Assembly: GCF_016428645.1 (NCBI RefSeq)
Contig: NZ_JAELXW010000052.1
Coordinates: 1-62,779, forward strand
Length of the DNA stretch: 62,779 nucleotides
Origin: Glycomyces salinus
Lineage (GTDB): Bacteria > Actinomycetota > Actinomycetes > Mycobacteriales > Micromonosporaceae
Direction: 5' to 3'
Part shown: one piece after another, positions 45,221 through 53,543 of the stretch
How the letters are laid out: every line of letters begins with the position of its first letter
Numbering within the stretch: the stretch's first letter is position 1
Notes under the pieces: generated by a model
The model's input: the letters and a program-made list of their open reading frames with translations, nothing else
What the model was told of the DNA's origin: nothing
Databases searched by the model: none
Position numbers and translations under genes: made by a program

Positions 45221-45652
45221 ATGGAACGAGCCGACGGCCACGAGATCTCCACCGACCCCGACCGTCTCGACCGCGCCTGGGTCCACAAGGTGCTCTCGAC
45301 CGACACCTACTGGGCCACCGGCCGGTCCAGGGAACGCAACGACCAGGCCCTCGACGACTCGCGGTGCTACGGCGTCTACGACGCCGACCGCCAGATCGGC
45401 TTCGCCAGGGTCGTCACCGACGGGGTCACCTTCGCCTGGATCTGCGACGTCTACGTCGACCGGGAGACCCGCGGCGGCGGGCTCGGCAAGCGCCTGGTCG
45501 CGCACATAGTCGACGACCTCGACAGGATGGGGCTCCGCCGAGCCGCGCTCGCGACCGGCGACGCCCAGGAGCTCTACCGGCGCTACGGCTTCGCGGAATT
45601 GGACGGAGGCGAAACGGTGTGGATGTCCAAGCAGTGGGCGGGGCGCACATAG
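45221..45652 (+). CDS. GNAT-family N-acetyltransferase
   Basis: 143 aa. The acetyl-CoA binding loop is RETRGGGLGKRLV, with ICDVYV before it and LYRRYGF after. Similar to the small group acting on amines or proteins; substrate unknown. TAGGGT lies 7 nt before ATG. Confidence 0.88.
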   Translation: MERADGHEISTDPDRLDRAWVHKVLSTDTYWATGRSRERNDQALDDSRCYGVYDADRQIGFARVVTDGVTFAWICDVYVDRETRGGGLGKRLVAHIVDDLDRMGLRRAALATGDAQELYRRYGFAELDGGETVWMSKQWAGRT

Positions 45653-45724
45653 CGGTGGATTCGAAGACGTCGGGGCCCGCCGCGCGATAGGCTGGTGCGT
45701 TCCCGAATTCGAGCGAGGAGCGCC

Positions 45725-47866
45725 GTGTCCGATACGCCAGGTCCCGTCGACGTCGAACACCCGGAGGACGTCGACACGTCTCACGCCGTACCCGCCCCCG
45801 ACCCCGCCAACACCCCCGAACAGGAAGTGAACCTCGAGCAGGACTACGTCGACCGCGTCTACGACCGCGTCGACGTGCTGCGATCCGAGGCCGAGCACCA
45901 CCGCGACGAGGGCTACGCGCACCGCAGTGCCACCGTCCCCGGCGCCCAGTACGAGCGCGACGTGTTCGTCTACCGCGCCGCCCGCCGCATCGCCGACCTC
46001 GACTCCCAGCACGAAGGGCTGGTCTTCGGCCGCCTCGACTTCGACGACGGCAGGGTCCGCCACGTCGGCCGCCTCGGCGTCCGCGACGAGGAGTACCGGC
46101 CGCTCCTGGTCGACTGGCGGGCCCCCGCCGCCGCGCCGTTCTACCGCGCCACCGCCGTCGACCGCCAGGAGGTGGCCCGCCGACGCGTCATCCGCTCCTT
46201 CGGGCGCAGCGTCGAGGAGGTCATCGACGACCTGCTGAACGAGGACGCCGCCGACCGCCTGCCCGTGATCGGCGACGGGGCGCTCATGGCCGCGCTCGGC
46301 CGCAAGCGCACCGGTCGGATGCGCGACATCGTCGCGACCATCCAGGCCGAACAGGACGCCGCGATCCGGGCGCCCGGCCGCGGCGCCACGCTCATCACCG
46401 GTGGGCCCGGCACCGGCAAGACCGTCGTCGCCCTGCACCGCGCCGCCTACCTGCTCTACCAGGACCGCGCCAAGTACGAGGCCGCCGGGATCCTGGTCGT
46501 GGGGCCCTCGGCGGTGTTCATGCGCTACATCAGCCGCGTGCTGCCCAGCCTCGGCGAGGAGACCGCGGCCCTGTACTCCCTCGGCGAGCTCTACACCGAC
46601 GTCGAGGCGACCCGCCAGGACCCGCCGCGCGTCGCGGCGGCCAAGGGCGGCACGGTGATGCTCCCGATCCTGCGGCGCCTGGTGCGCCAGACCCCGCCCG
46701 GCACGCCCGACGAGCTGCGCATCGTCTACCGCGGCGAGCTGTTCGTGCTCGACGCGGCCGAGCTGGCCGCGGCGCGGGCGAGGGCCTTCGAGAAGGAGCC
46801 GCGCCCGAACCTGGCCAAGACCGAGGCCGGCCGGGCCCTGCTGGTCGCCCTGTGGCGCAAGGTCAAGGCCATCCTGCCCGAATCCGAGCCGGCCGAGTTC
46901 TCGCGCGACGTCGGCTCCCGCGGGGAGTTCCTGACGTTCCTCGACCACTGGTGGCCCGACCTGGACCCGGCCGACGTGCTCGGCTGGGGAGGCGACCCCC
47001 GCCGCCTGGCCTCGGCCGCCGAGAGCCACCTGCGGCACGGCGTCATCGAGGAGGTGGCCGCGAGCCTGCGGGAACCGGATTTCTCGATCCAGGACGTGGC
47101 GCTGCTCGACGAGCTCCGCATGCTCCTGGGCGTGAAACCCGAGCCGCGCGGGGGCGAGCGCATCCGCTCCTGGGGAGGGGTCCAAGAGGTCTCGACCACG
47201 CAGGACCGCTACTACGACCGCGGCGAGCGGCAGCCCCGCGACGCGTTCTACGAGGACTACGCGCACGTGATCGTCGACGAGGCCCAGGACCTGTCCCCGA
47301 TGCAGTGGCGCATGCTGGGCCGCCGCGGCCGGGCCGCGGGCTGGACGATCGTCGGCGACGAGGCCCAGTCGAGCTGGCCGCGCCCGAAGGAGTCGGCCGA
47401 CGCCCGCAGGCGGGCCGTCCCGCGAGGGCGGATCGAGGAGTTCCACCTGACCAAGAACTACCGGAACTCCAAGGAGGTCTACGACTACGCCGCCGCGTGG
47501 GCCACGCCGAAGCTGAAGGACATCGACCTGCCCGAGGCGGTCCGCGAGACCGGCGTCGAGGTCGAGGAGCGGACGGTCGCGGCCGACGCGCTGCTGCCGG
47601 AGGTGGCGGGCGCGGTGGTCGAGGCCCTGGGCGCGGTGGACGGCACGGTCGGCATCATCGCGCCGTACTCGCGGCACGGCGAACTGGCGGGCGTGCTCCA
47701 CGACGACCGGGTGACCCTGGTCGGCCCGCTCGAATCGAAGGGCCTGGAGTGGGACGCGGTGATAGCCGCCGACTTCGACACGATCGCCGACCAGCTCGGT
47801 CCGGGGGTGGCCTACGTGGTCCTAACCCGAGCCACGCAGCGCCTGATCCGTATCGACCTCGCCTGA
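45725..47866 (+). CDS. HelD-like UvrD/Rep-family helicase
   Basis: 713 aa, SF1 helicase. N-terminal coiled coil (LEQDYVDRVYDRVDVLR) precedes Walker A GGPGTGKTVVALHRAAYLLY, motif II VIVDEAQDLSP, GDEAQ and the late SKGLEWDAV and YVVLTRA motifs. HelD dissociates RNA polymerase from DNA, and actinobacterial forms (HelR) can protect from rifamycins. GTG 45725 with GAGGAG upstream. Confidence 0.9.
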   Translation: MSDTPGPVDVEHPEDVDTSHAVPAPDPANTPEQEVNLEQDYVDRVYDRVDVLRSEAEHHRDEGYAHRSATVPGAQYERDVFVYRAARRIADLDSQHEGLVFGRLDFDDGRVRHVGRLGVRDEEYRPLLVDWRAPAAAPFYRATAVDRQEVARRRVIRSFGRSVEEVIDDLLNEDAADRLPVIGDGALMAALGRKRTGRMRDIVATIQAEQDAAIRAPGRGATLITGGPGTGKTVVALHRAAYLLYQDRAKYEAAGILVVGPSAVFMRYISRVLPSLGEETAALYSLGELYTDVEATRQDPPRVAAAKGGTVMLPILRRLVRQTPPGTPDELRIVYRGELFVLDAAELAAARARAFEKEPRPNLAKTEAGRALLVALWRKVKAILPESEPAEFSRDVGSRGEFLTFLDHWWPDLDPADVLGWGGDPRRLASAAESHLRHGVIEEVAASLREPDFSIQDVALLDELRMLLGVKPEPRGGERIRSWGGVQEVSTTQDRYYDRGERQPRDAFYEDYAHVIVDEAQDLSPMQWRMLGRRGRAAGWTIVGDEAQSSWPRPKESADARRRAVPRGRIEEFHLTKNYRNSKEVYDYAAAWATPKLKDIDLPEAVRETGVEVEERTVAADALLPEVAGAVVEALGAVDGTVGIIAPYSRHGELAGVLHDDRVTLVGPLESKGLEWDAVIAADFDTIADQLGPGVAYVVLTRATQRLIRIDLA

Positions 47867-48451
47867 ACGGGAGCGCCGCCACCGGCCGATCCAGGAAGCG
47901 ACCGTAGTCCCAGCGATCAGTGCCGCCGCTGGAAGCCACCGGAGATCGGGTTTGTCGGTGTCCTCGATCGGGCGCCACTGCGGATCGCTCGGCAGGGGCT
48001 GGAAGAACCGGGTCCAACCGGAGGCGGTGAACATGGCGACGCGGTCGCCCGGCTCGACGGCCTCACTCGAAAGGATCGAGTCCGGGCCGTCGAGCCACCA
48101 GTAGTCGTCCGTGCGCTGGTATCCGGACAGGTCGCAGCTCACCACGAGTCCGAAATCCAACGCGGGCCGGGAGCATTCGCGCACTTCGAGGACTTCGACG
48201 GTCTCCGAACTCTGGGTTCCGAGCGGTGCGCCGTAGGCGGTCTGCACCGCGGTGGCCGCGTAGGTCAGAGCAAGGACCGCCGCGAAACTGAGCACTCCGA
48301 GAAGCCGTTCCTTGCGGCTCGGTTTCGTGGCGGACTCGGAATGCGACCGGCCGGGTTCGGTCCGGGTGACCAGGAGCAGGCCGACCCAGACGACGCCGCC
48401 GACGACAGCGACGCACAGGAGCAGCGAGAGGATGTCGAGCAAGGAGGCCAT
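47822..48451 (-). CDS. Two-helix-or-more membrane protein, unknown
   Basis: 209 aa with membrane segments near residues 5-28, 50-70 and 170-188 and an extracytoplasmic loop with cysteines (RECSRPALDFG...SCDLSG). Its 3' end overlaps the helD end by 45 bp on the opposite strand. No function recognised. Confidence 0.65.
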   Translation of the reverse strand: MASLLDILSLLLCVAVVGGVVWVGLLLVTRTEPGRSHSESATKPSRKERLLGVLSFAAVLALTYAATAVQTAYGAPLGTQSSETVEVLEVRECSRPALDFGLVVSCDLSGYQRTDDYWWLDGPDSILSSEAVEPGDRVAMFTASGWTRFFQPLPSDPQWRPIEDTDKPDLRWLPAAALIAGTTVASWIGRWRRSRSGEVDTDQALRGSG

Positions 48452-48497
48452 GGGGGTCTCGGGTTCCGATAGGGGAGAGGGGGAAGCCGCTACCAGA

Positions 48498-48761
48498 CTA
48501 CGGGAGTCGCTCGAATTCGGCTTCCTGGCGTTTCTTGGCGGCCCTGGCGAGGCGGGCGCGGACGAACCACCAGGAGAACAGGGCCGTGAAGATGATGCCG
48601 GGGCCCATGTGGACCGCGAGCGCGCCGATGTAGGTCGGTCCGCCCCAGTCGTCCTGGAAGGTGCTCGGATCCGAAGGATCCCGGAGGAAGGGATCGACCG
48701 CCGCGCGGAAGATGAGGTATCCGCCGACCATGATCACCAGGGCCTGGAGTATTCGTTTCAC
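48498..48761 (-). CDS. Small membrane protein
   Basis: 87 aa from GTG 48761, preceded by CGGAG. Two helices (LQALVIMVGGYLIFRAAV and IGALAVHMGPGIIFTALFSWWFV) and a basic end (RLARAAKKRQE). Lies between the preceding membrane protein and the amyloid-motif effector; relation unknown. Confidence 0.6.
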   Translation of the reverse strand: MKRILQALVIMVGGYLIFRAAVDPFLRDPSDPSTFQDDWGGPTYIGALAVHMGPGIIFTALFSWWFVRARLARAAKKRQEAEFERLP

Positions 48762-48960
48762 TGCTGCTCCGTGGGAGAGGGACAAGGGCCGACCGAAGTC
48801 GACCGCCGGCGTATATCTGATCGGCGGCGCGCGCGGTTCTCGGCGGAACGGCCGATGGGACCGAAAGCCGTCGACTATGGTGAGCCAGGGATGGCCGCAG
48901 CTCCTGTCGAGCCTCAAGACCCTCCTGGAGACCGGCGAGACGCTGCCCGAGGAGCCCTGA

Positions 48961-49299
48961 TCAGTCCAGCCGGAGGTTCTCGATCCTCTCGGCCTGGACG
49001 ACGTTCTTGACGTCGCCGTGGAACTCGTTGTGGAACTTCGAGACCGTGATCCGCGTGCCCGCCGCTTCGCCGAGCCGCTCGCGGAATTCGTCGTCGGTCG
49101 CGCAGGCCCGGTAGATCGCTTCTGCGAATTCCTCGACTCCGATCCGCCCCTGCTCGGCCTGTTCGAGCTCCGGCTTCCCGGCGAAGCGCCGCCGCACCAG
49201 TTCGGCGGCCTTCTTCACGGCCGCCCCGCCGCTCTTCACTGCGGCCTCGGTCGCCTTGCCCGCCGCCGCGGCGGCGATGGAGATCAAGATCGGTTCCAT
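48961..49299 (-). CDS. Effector-like protein with C-terminal amyloid-signalling (BASS/RHIM-like) motif
   Basis: 112 aa. An Ala/Gly-rich amphipathic N-terminal helix (about residues 1-38) and a helical body are followed by a C-terminal motif, residues 89-106: FHNEFHGDVKNVVQAERI. The same motif opens the divergent NB-ARC protein 112 bp away. Small proteins with a membrane-seeking N terminus (Bell/HeLo-like) and such a motif are reported as cell-death effectors of bacterial NLRs. AAGGTG supports ATG 49299; an ATG at 49329 is possible. No catalytic site seen. Confidence 0.65.
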   Translation of the reverse strand: MEPILISIAAAAAGKATEAAVKSGGAAVKKAAELVRRRFAGKPELEQAEQGRIGVEEFAEAIYRACATDDEFRERLGEAAGTRITVSKFHNEFHGDVKNVVQAERIENLRLD

Positions 49300-49411
49300 G
49301 GGCACCTTCAATTCTCGTTCGGGGTTCATCACCGATCGTATCGACTCGCCGTCCCGCGTGCGCGCGGACGATGTGGGACTATTGGTGCGGTTCACCGAAT
49401 TGGGAGACTTG

Positions 49412-50404
49412 ATGGACACGACCCCCTCGTTCCACAACGAGTTCAATGACGGCGTTCGGACCGTCATTCAGGCCCAGACCGTCAACACCGCCAGGGAGCC
49501 GGAACTGAACAAACCGTTCGAACTCGGCTACCGCCCGCGCGTGTGGACCGACCGCACCGAGACGATCGAATTCCTGGTGCCGCACCTGAGGGAACCGGAC
49601 CCGCGGCCCGTGCACATCATCGGTCCGCCGGGCGTGGGCAAGACCGCCCTGGTGGCCGTGGTCGCGAGCATCATCAAGGAGTCCTACCCGGACGGTGTCG
49701 TGCACATCGAGCTCGACGCGTCCGGAGCCGACGACGCGATGCGTTCGGTCCTCGACCGGCTGGGCGCCGGGCGCCTGCCGGAGGAGGAAGGCGAGCTCGA
49801 GAAGCGCTACGTCTCGGCGTTGGCCGGAAAGCGGATCGTCATCGTCCTCGACGGCGCGAGCCTCAAGAGCGACATCGAGCGGTTCTGGCCGCGTTCGGAA
49901 TCGGCGGCCTACATCGTCCTCTCCGAGAAGCGCCTCCGCTGGCACGAGGCACTGAGGATCGAACTGCCCCCGCTGGATGTCGAGAACGCGACCGCCCTGC
50001 TGGAGCGGGCCATGCCGCTCGGAGAAGAGGTCATCGAGCGCCTCGTCGAGTCCTTCGAGGGTTGTCCGGGGCTGCTGCTCGACGCGGGCGGCATCGTCTC
50101 GGCCGGCGCGGTGGGCATCGAGGAGCTGGTGGAGCTGGCCGGAGACGGCCGGGAACGGCGCCTGCTTTTGAGGGCGCTGGACTCCCTTGGAGACGGCGCG
50201 CTTCGCGTCTACCAGGCGCTGGGTCTCCTGCCGCATCCGGTCGTCGAGCAGTCCCTGCTCGACGCGATCGACGCGGCCTCCGAGGACGACCGGCCCTCCG
50301 AGGACCTGAAACGAGTGCGGTTGCTGGTGAAGGTCGGGAACGACCGGTGGCGGCTGATGGCCGGACCGGACGGAGCGAGCCGGGGAGGATCCCATGACCG
50401 ATGA
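49412..50404 (+). CDS. NB-ARC STAND ATPase with N-terminal amyloid-signalling motif
   Basis: 330 aa NLR-like switch without its own repeat domain. Residues 7-24 (FHNEFNDGVRTVIQAQTV) match the C-terminal motif of the divergent effector. The NB-ARC unit has Walker A GPPGVGKTAL (71-80), Walker B RIVIVLDGA (141-149) and the GxP-like GCPGLLLDAGG (218-228), then a winged-helix region (SLGDGALRVYQALGLLP). GGGAG precedes ATG 49412. The sensor repeats are in the next gene, which overlaps it by 11 bp in another frame. Confidence 0.8.
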   Translation: MDTTPSFHNEFNDGVRTVIQAQTVNTAREPELNKPFELGYRPRVWTDRTETIEFLVPHLREPDPRPVHIIGPPGVGKTALVAVVASIIKESYPDGVVHIELDASGADDAMRSVLDRLGAGRLPEEEGELEKRYVSALAGKRIVIVLDGASLKSDIERFWPRSESAAYIVLSEKRLRWHEALRIELPPLDVENATALLERAMPLGEEVIERLVESFEGCPGLLLDAGGIVSAGAVGIEELVELAGDGRERRLLLRALDSLGDGALRVYQALGLLPHPVVEQSLLDAIDAASEDDRPSEDLKRVRLLVKVGNDRWRLMAGPDGASRGGSHDR

Positions 50405-51377
50405 GCAGCGGCAGCTGGTGCGCTGGCACCTGCGGAAGGCCCAGGTCGCCGACCGCCTGATCATGGGCGAGCGGTACCGCGTCCAACGCGACCTCGTCGA
50501 GGGAGTCGAGACCTCCGGATTCGAGGACGACACGGAGGCGCAGGTATGGCTCGCCTCCAATCGCCGGAACCTGCTGGCCCTGATCGAACTGGCGGTGTCC
50601 CGGCAGTGGAACTTCGAGGCGTGGGCGCTCGCCGAGGCGATGTGGGCCTATTTCACCTCGAGCGGCACCTTCGACGAGGCCGAACGGTGCTACCGGATGG
50701 CCGCCGGGGCCGCCGAACAGGACGGCGACACCGCAGCTCAGATCCGAATGTCGTTGCTGGCGGCGCAGATGCTCACCGACGCCCGCCGCTTCGACGAGGG
50801 AGAGGCGGCGCTGGCGGAGATCCGGCGGACGGCCGAGGAGTTCGGCGACCTGGTGCTCCAGGGCACCGCCCTCGAATTCACCGGCAGGCTCTTCCAGAAG
50901 CGGCGGCTGTGGGACGAGGCGATCTCGTGGTTCGAGGACGCTTTGAGCAACGCGCGCATGCAGGTCCGCGAGCTCGACGATGTCGGACCGCGGGTCGTCG
51001 CATTGCAGCAGCGCTTCCTCGGGCAGTGCTACCTGGCGCAGGGCGAAGTGGCGATAGCGTCGCGGCACCTGGAGAACGCGCGCCAGGGCTTCGCCGAGGT
51101 GGGAGACAGGCGCTCGGGTCTCATGCTCGAGATCGACGCGGCCCTGCTGGCGTTGCGGAAGGGATCGGAAGGCGCGGCGGAACGTGTCAGCGGGGCCCTG
51201 GAGCTCGCCCGCGACAAGGGCATGCTCCAGCCGATGGCGGACGGTCTGGTCGAGTTCGCGCTGCTGACCGCTAATCCGCGGCGAAACGAACTGCTCCGAG
51301 AGGCGCTGAAGGAATACGAGTCCATGGGAGACCCGGCGGCGGGAGAGGTGCGGCGCCTCATCGCCGAAGAACAGTAG
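50394..51377 (+). CDS. TPR-repeat protein, sensor half of a split NLR
   Basis: 327 aa of helical repeats of TPR type (FDEAERCYRMAAGAAEQDGD, RFDEGEAALAEI, WDEAISWFEDALSNA). The first 90 residues (WHLRKAQVADRL ... FEAWALAEAMWAYF) match the linker that in AfsR-type proteins joins winged helix to TPR. Its own GGGGAGG lies before ATG 50394, so it is a separate, coupled gene rather than a frameshift artefact. Confidence 0.8.
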   Translation: MTDEQRQLVRWHLRKAQVADRLIMGERYRVQRDLVEGVETSGFEDDTEAQVWLASNRRNLLALIELAVSRQWNFEAWALAEAMWAYFTSSGTFDEAERCYRMAAGAAEQDGDTAAQIRMSLLAAQMLTDARRFDEGEAALAEIRRTAEEFGDLVLQGTALEFTGRLFQKRRLWDEAISWFEDALSNARMQVRELDDVGPRVVALQQRFLGQCYLAQGEVAIASRHLENARQGFAEVGDRRSGLMLEIDAALLALRKGSEGAAERVSGALELARDKGMLQPMADGLVEFALLTANPRRNELLREALKEYESMGDPAAGEVRRLIAEEQ

Positions 51378-51419
51378 CCCCGGCGGGATCCGCGGGCCAC
51401 ACTCGATGGCTCCGGGCGA

Positions 51420-52979
51420 TCAGTCGGGCGGCTCGATCACCGGCTGGCCGGGCACGGATCCGAACCCGAGGTTCAAGACCCGGTCCCTCCCGGCGCGCAG
51501 CAACGCTGACGGGACGAGGTCGAGAAGCGGGCGATCGGCCACGACTCGGAAGCGGCCGCCGCCCCGCTCCAAGACCAGCGCTTCGTTCCGGTCAGTGCGG
51601 ACGCTGACGATCGAGCTGCGCGGATAGGCGTCGAGCAGCGTCCGCGCCTCTGCCTCGGCGCGTGCCGGTTCGCGTGCGGAAGCGTGAGACAGGAGGACGG
51701 CCGCATCGCCTCGGAACTGCGGCCTCCTGCACGCGGTGTCCACGACCAGATGGCCGAGGTCCCTCCTCGGCGTCGAAGCGGGGTACCTGGCCCAGGTGAT
51801 CGCGCTGTGTTCGAACCCGATCGAGCAGTGCCAGGCGTTCATGGGCTCGCACTCCGGTATCGGGATCGGGGGCGGCAACATTTCGGGTTCCACCGCATCG
51901 GGTGCGAGGTCGAGCAGGCGGTAGATCCGCGAGAGGACCTGTGCGGCCGGGCCGGGGGACGGTTCACTCCAGGCGTCGTCCAGGAGCCGGTGGCGTTCGA
52001 CACTGCCATCCAGAATGGATCGTATCTGCGGGGCGGGGGCGGCCTCGCGGTCCAATCGCGGAGCCGAGTGGCCGAACCGCTCTTGCGGGGTCCCTGCCGC
52101 CATCTCCTCGAAGGCGAAGGCGGCCAGCATGACCGGCCTGCCGAGATTCGCGGCGTAGAGACTGACCGAGCCCGAGTCCCCGACCACGCAGTCGCTCGCG
52201 ATGAGCGCGGCCCTCCAGCCTTCGTCCGGCGGCACCATGATCAGGCCGTTCTGGAGCTTCGGTCGCATGTAGGCGATCAGGTTGCCGCCGTGGTCGGCGT
52301 CGATGTTGGGGTGCGGTATGTAGGCGACCTTGAACTCGTCCGCCGGCAGGTCGATCAGGAGGCGTTCCGGCAGGGACCGGTCGGTCCCCGTCAGCGAGTA
52401 CGGGCCCCACGTGGACGAGACCGCGACGAGCTTCTGCTCGGGACCGACGTCGAGGGACTCGCGGTAGGCCGCGCGCATGGGGGCGCTGATCCGCAGACGC
52501 TCCATGCACAGGTCACCGGTGATCTCGGCGAACGGGACGGCCTCGGGGCAGTCCCGGTCCAGTTGGTCGATCGCGGCCCGGCCGGGCATGGCGAGCAGTG
52601 CGGGAAGCTCCCCGCCGGGGCCCAGGAGCTGTTCGCGAGCCGTCCCGGCCGCTCCCGAGAGTCCTTTGAGTACCCGGTTGTAGGTGGCCCCGTGAGGGAT
52701 CAGCGCGACCGGAGCCGCGGCCTCATGCAGTTGCGGGTCGGCGCTCGCGGAGACCACCAGGTCGGGCCGCTCGGCGCAGGCTCGTTTCCACGGCGTCAGC
52801 GGGATCCCGATTCCGAGGGCGCTGCGCTCGGCGAGATGGCGGCGGTCGGAGTCGCCGTGGAGGGAGTAGAGGAGTTTGATCCGGTGGTCGACCGCGAGGA
52901 GGGGCGCCAGATCGTAATGCAGGCGGGCTAGGGCTTGGAGGGTCCGGCCGGCGAGGACGACGAGGCGTTCAGCGCCCAG
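51420..52979 (-). CDS. Glycosyl/glycerophosphotransferase-like protein, start disrupted by repeat
   Basis: About 520 aa. Segments RLVVLAGRTLQALARL, KLLYSLHGDSD, LIPHGATYNR and CVVGDSGSVSLYAANLGRP resemble CDP-glycerol transferase-like (GT-B) enzymes. Sequence similarity to this family starts right at 52979, yet the frame has no ATG, GTG or TTG before it. The only upstream ATG (53055) leads through nine 7-bp repeats and is out of frame. A GTG at 52757 would delete about 75 conserved residues. The gene may be phase-variable and off in this copy, or may start at CTG 52979. Confidence 0.6.
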   Translation of the reverse strand: MGAERLVVLAGRTLQALARLHYDLAPLLAVDHRIKLLYSLHGDSDRRHLAERSALGIGIPLTPWKRACAERPDLVVSASADPQLHEAAAPVALIPHGATYNRVLKGLSGAAGTAREQLLGPGGELPALLAMPGRAAIDQLDRDCPEAVPFAEITGDLCMERLRISAPMRAAYRESLDVGPEQKLVAVSSTWGPYSLTGTDRSLPERLLIDLPADEFKVAYIPHPNIDADHGGNLIAYMRPKLQNGLIMVPPDEGWRAALIASDCVVGDSGSVSLYAANLGRPVMLAAFAFEEMAAGTPQERFGHSAPRLDREAAPAPQIRSILDGSVERHRLLDDAWSEPSPGPAAQVLSRIYRLLDLAPDAVEPEMLPPPIPIPECEPMNAWHCSIGFEHSAITWARYPASTPRRDLGHLVVDTACRRPQFRGDAAVLLSHASAREPARAEAEARTLLDAYPRSSIVSVRTDRNEALVLERGGGRFRVVADRPLLDLVPSALLRAGRDRVLNLGFGSVPGQPVIEPPD

Positions 52980-52983
52980 TGTT

Positions 52984-53046
52984 CCGGGGTCCGGGGTCCG
53001 GGGTCCGGGGTCCGGGGTCCGGGGTCCGGGGTCCGGGGTCCGGGGT
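52984..53046. repeat. Nine tandem copies of CCGGGGT
   Basis: Nine uninterrupted 7-bp units between ATG 53055 (minus strand) and the body of the transferase-like gene. Since 7 is not a multiple of 3, each gain or loss of a unit shifts the frame. With 8 or 11 copies the ATG reads into the gene; with the 9 seen here it hits TGA after 28 codons. Confidence 0.9.
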
Positions 53047-53177
53047 CCGCCGCATTTTAGCTGAGTTACCTCTATACCTGTGGATGACTACTGCGTGTCG
53101 CGACGCCAAGTTTAACCCGTGGAGGCGGCCTCGCTCCTCGGATCGGATTGTCGGTGGGGTGGCCTAGGCTCTCGGGG

Positions 53178-53540
53178 ATGGCAGATCGACCAGAATTCGC
53201 TCGGTTCCCCAACGTCAAGTTCATCGAGGGCGAGCGCTCCGACTCCGTGATCTACAGCCCCGGCGGTCCGGCCGACGCGCACCTGGTCGAGGTGTTCGGC
53301 GCGCACGGACTCGAAGGCAGCGGCTACGACTGGCAGTCGGCCGTCCACGCCTGGCTGGTCGAGCGCGCCGAGCTGCTGGAGCGCTTCTCCTTCGACTCCG
53401 AGGCCGGGATGTTCTGCGCGTACGGGAGCGACCGCGCCGCGCTCGGTGAGGTCGCGGCGGCGCTCGAACTGCTGCTTGCCCAACCGGCCCGGCTGGTCGA
53501 GGCGCTGGAGGCGGCCGACGAGCTGGACCTGCTCGACTAG
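53178..53540 (+). CDS. Imm51-family immunity-like protein
   Basis: 120 aa with GYDWQSAVHAWL and FDSEAGMFCAYGSDRAAL, the signature of Imm51 proteins that neutralise polymorphic toxins. No toxin is adjacent. TAGGCT lies 7 nt before ATG 53178; a longer frame from 53148 is less likely. Confidence 0.75.
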   Translation: MADRPEFARFPNVKFIEGERSDSVIYSPGGPADAHLVEVFGAHGLEGSGYDWQSAVHAWLVERAELLERFSFDSEAGMFCAYGSDRAALGEVAAALELLLAQPARLVEALEAADELDLLD

Positions 53541-53543
53541 AGC

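Noticed and set aside
45044-47701. 885-codon open frame antisense to helD
   Set aside because: Shadow of helD through codon bias; no recognisable domain or start signal.
50394-50404. The NB-ARC/TPR junction as a sequencing frameshift
   Set aside because: The downstream gene has its own strong Shine-Dalgarno and ATG at the overlap, which a random frameshift would not create; still listed as something to verify.
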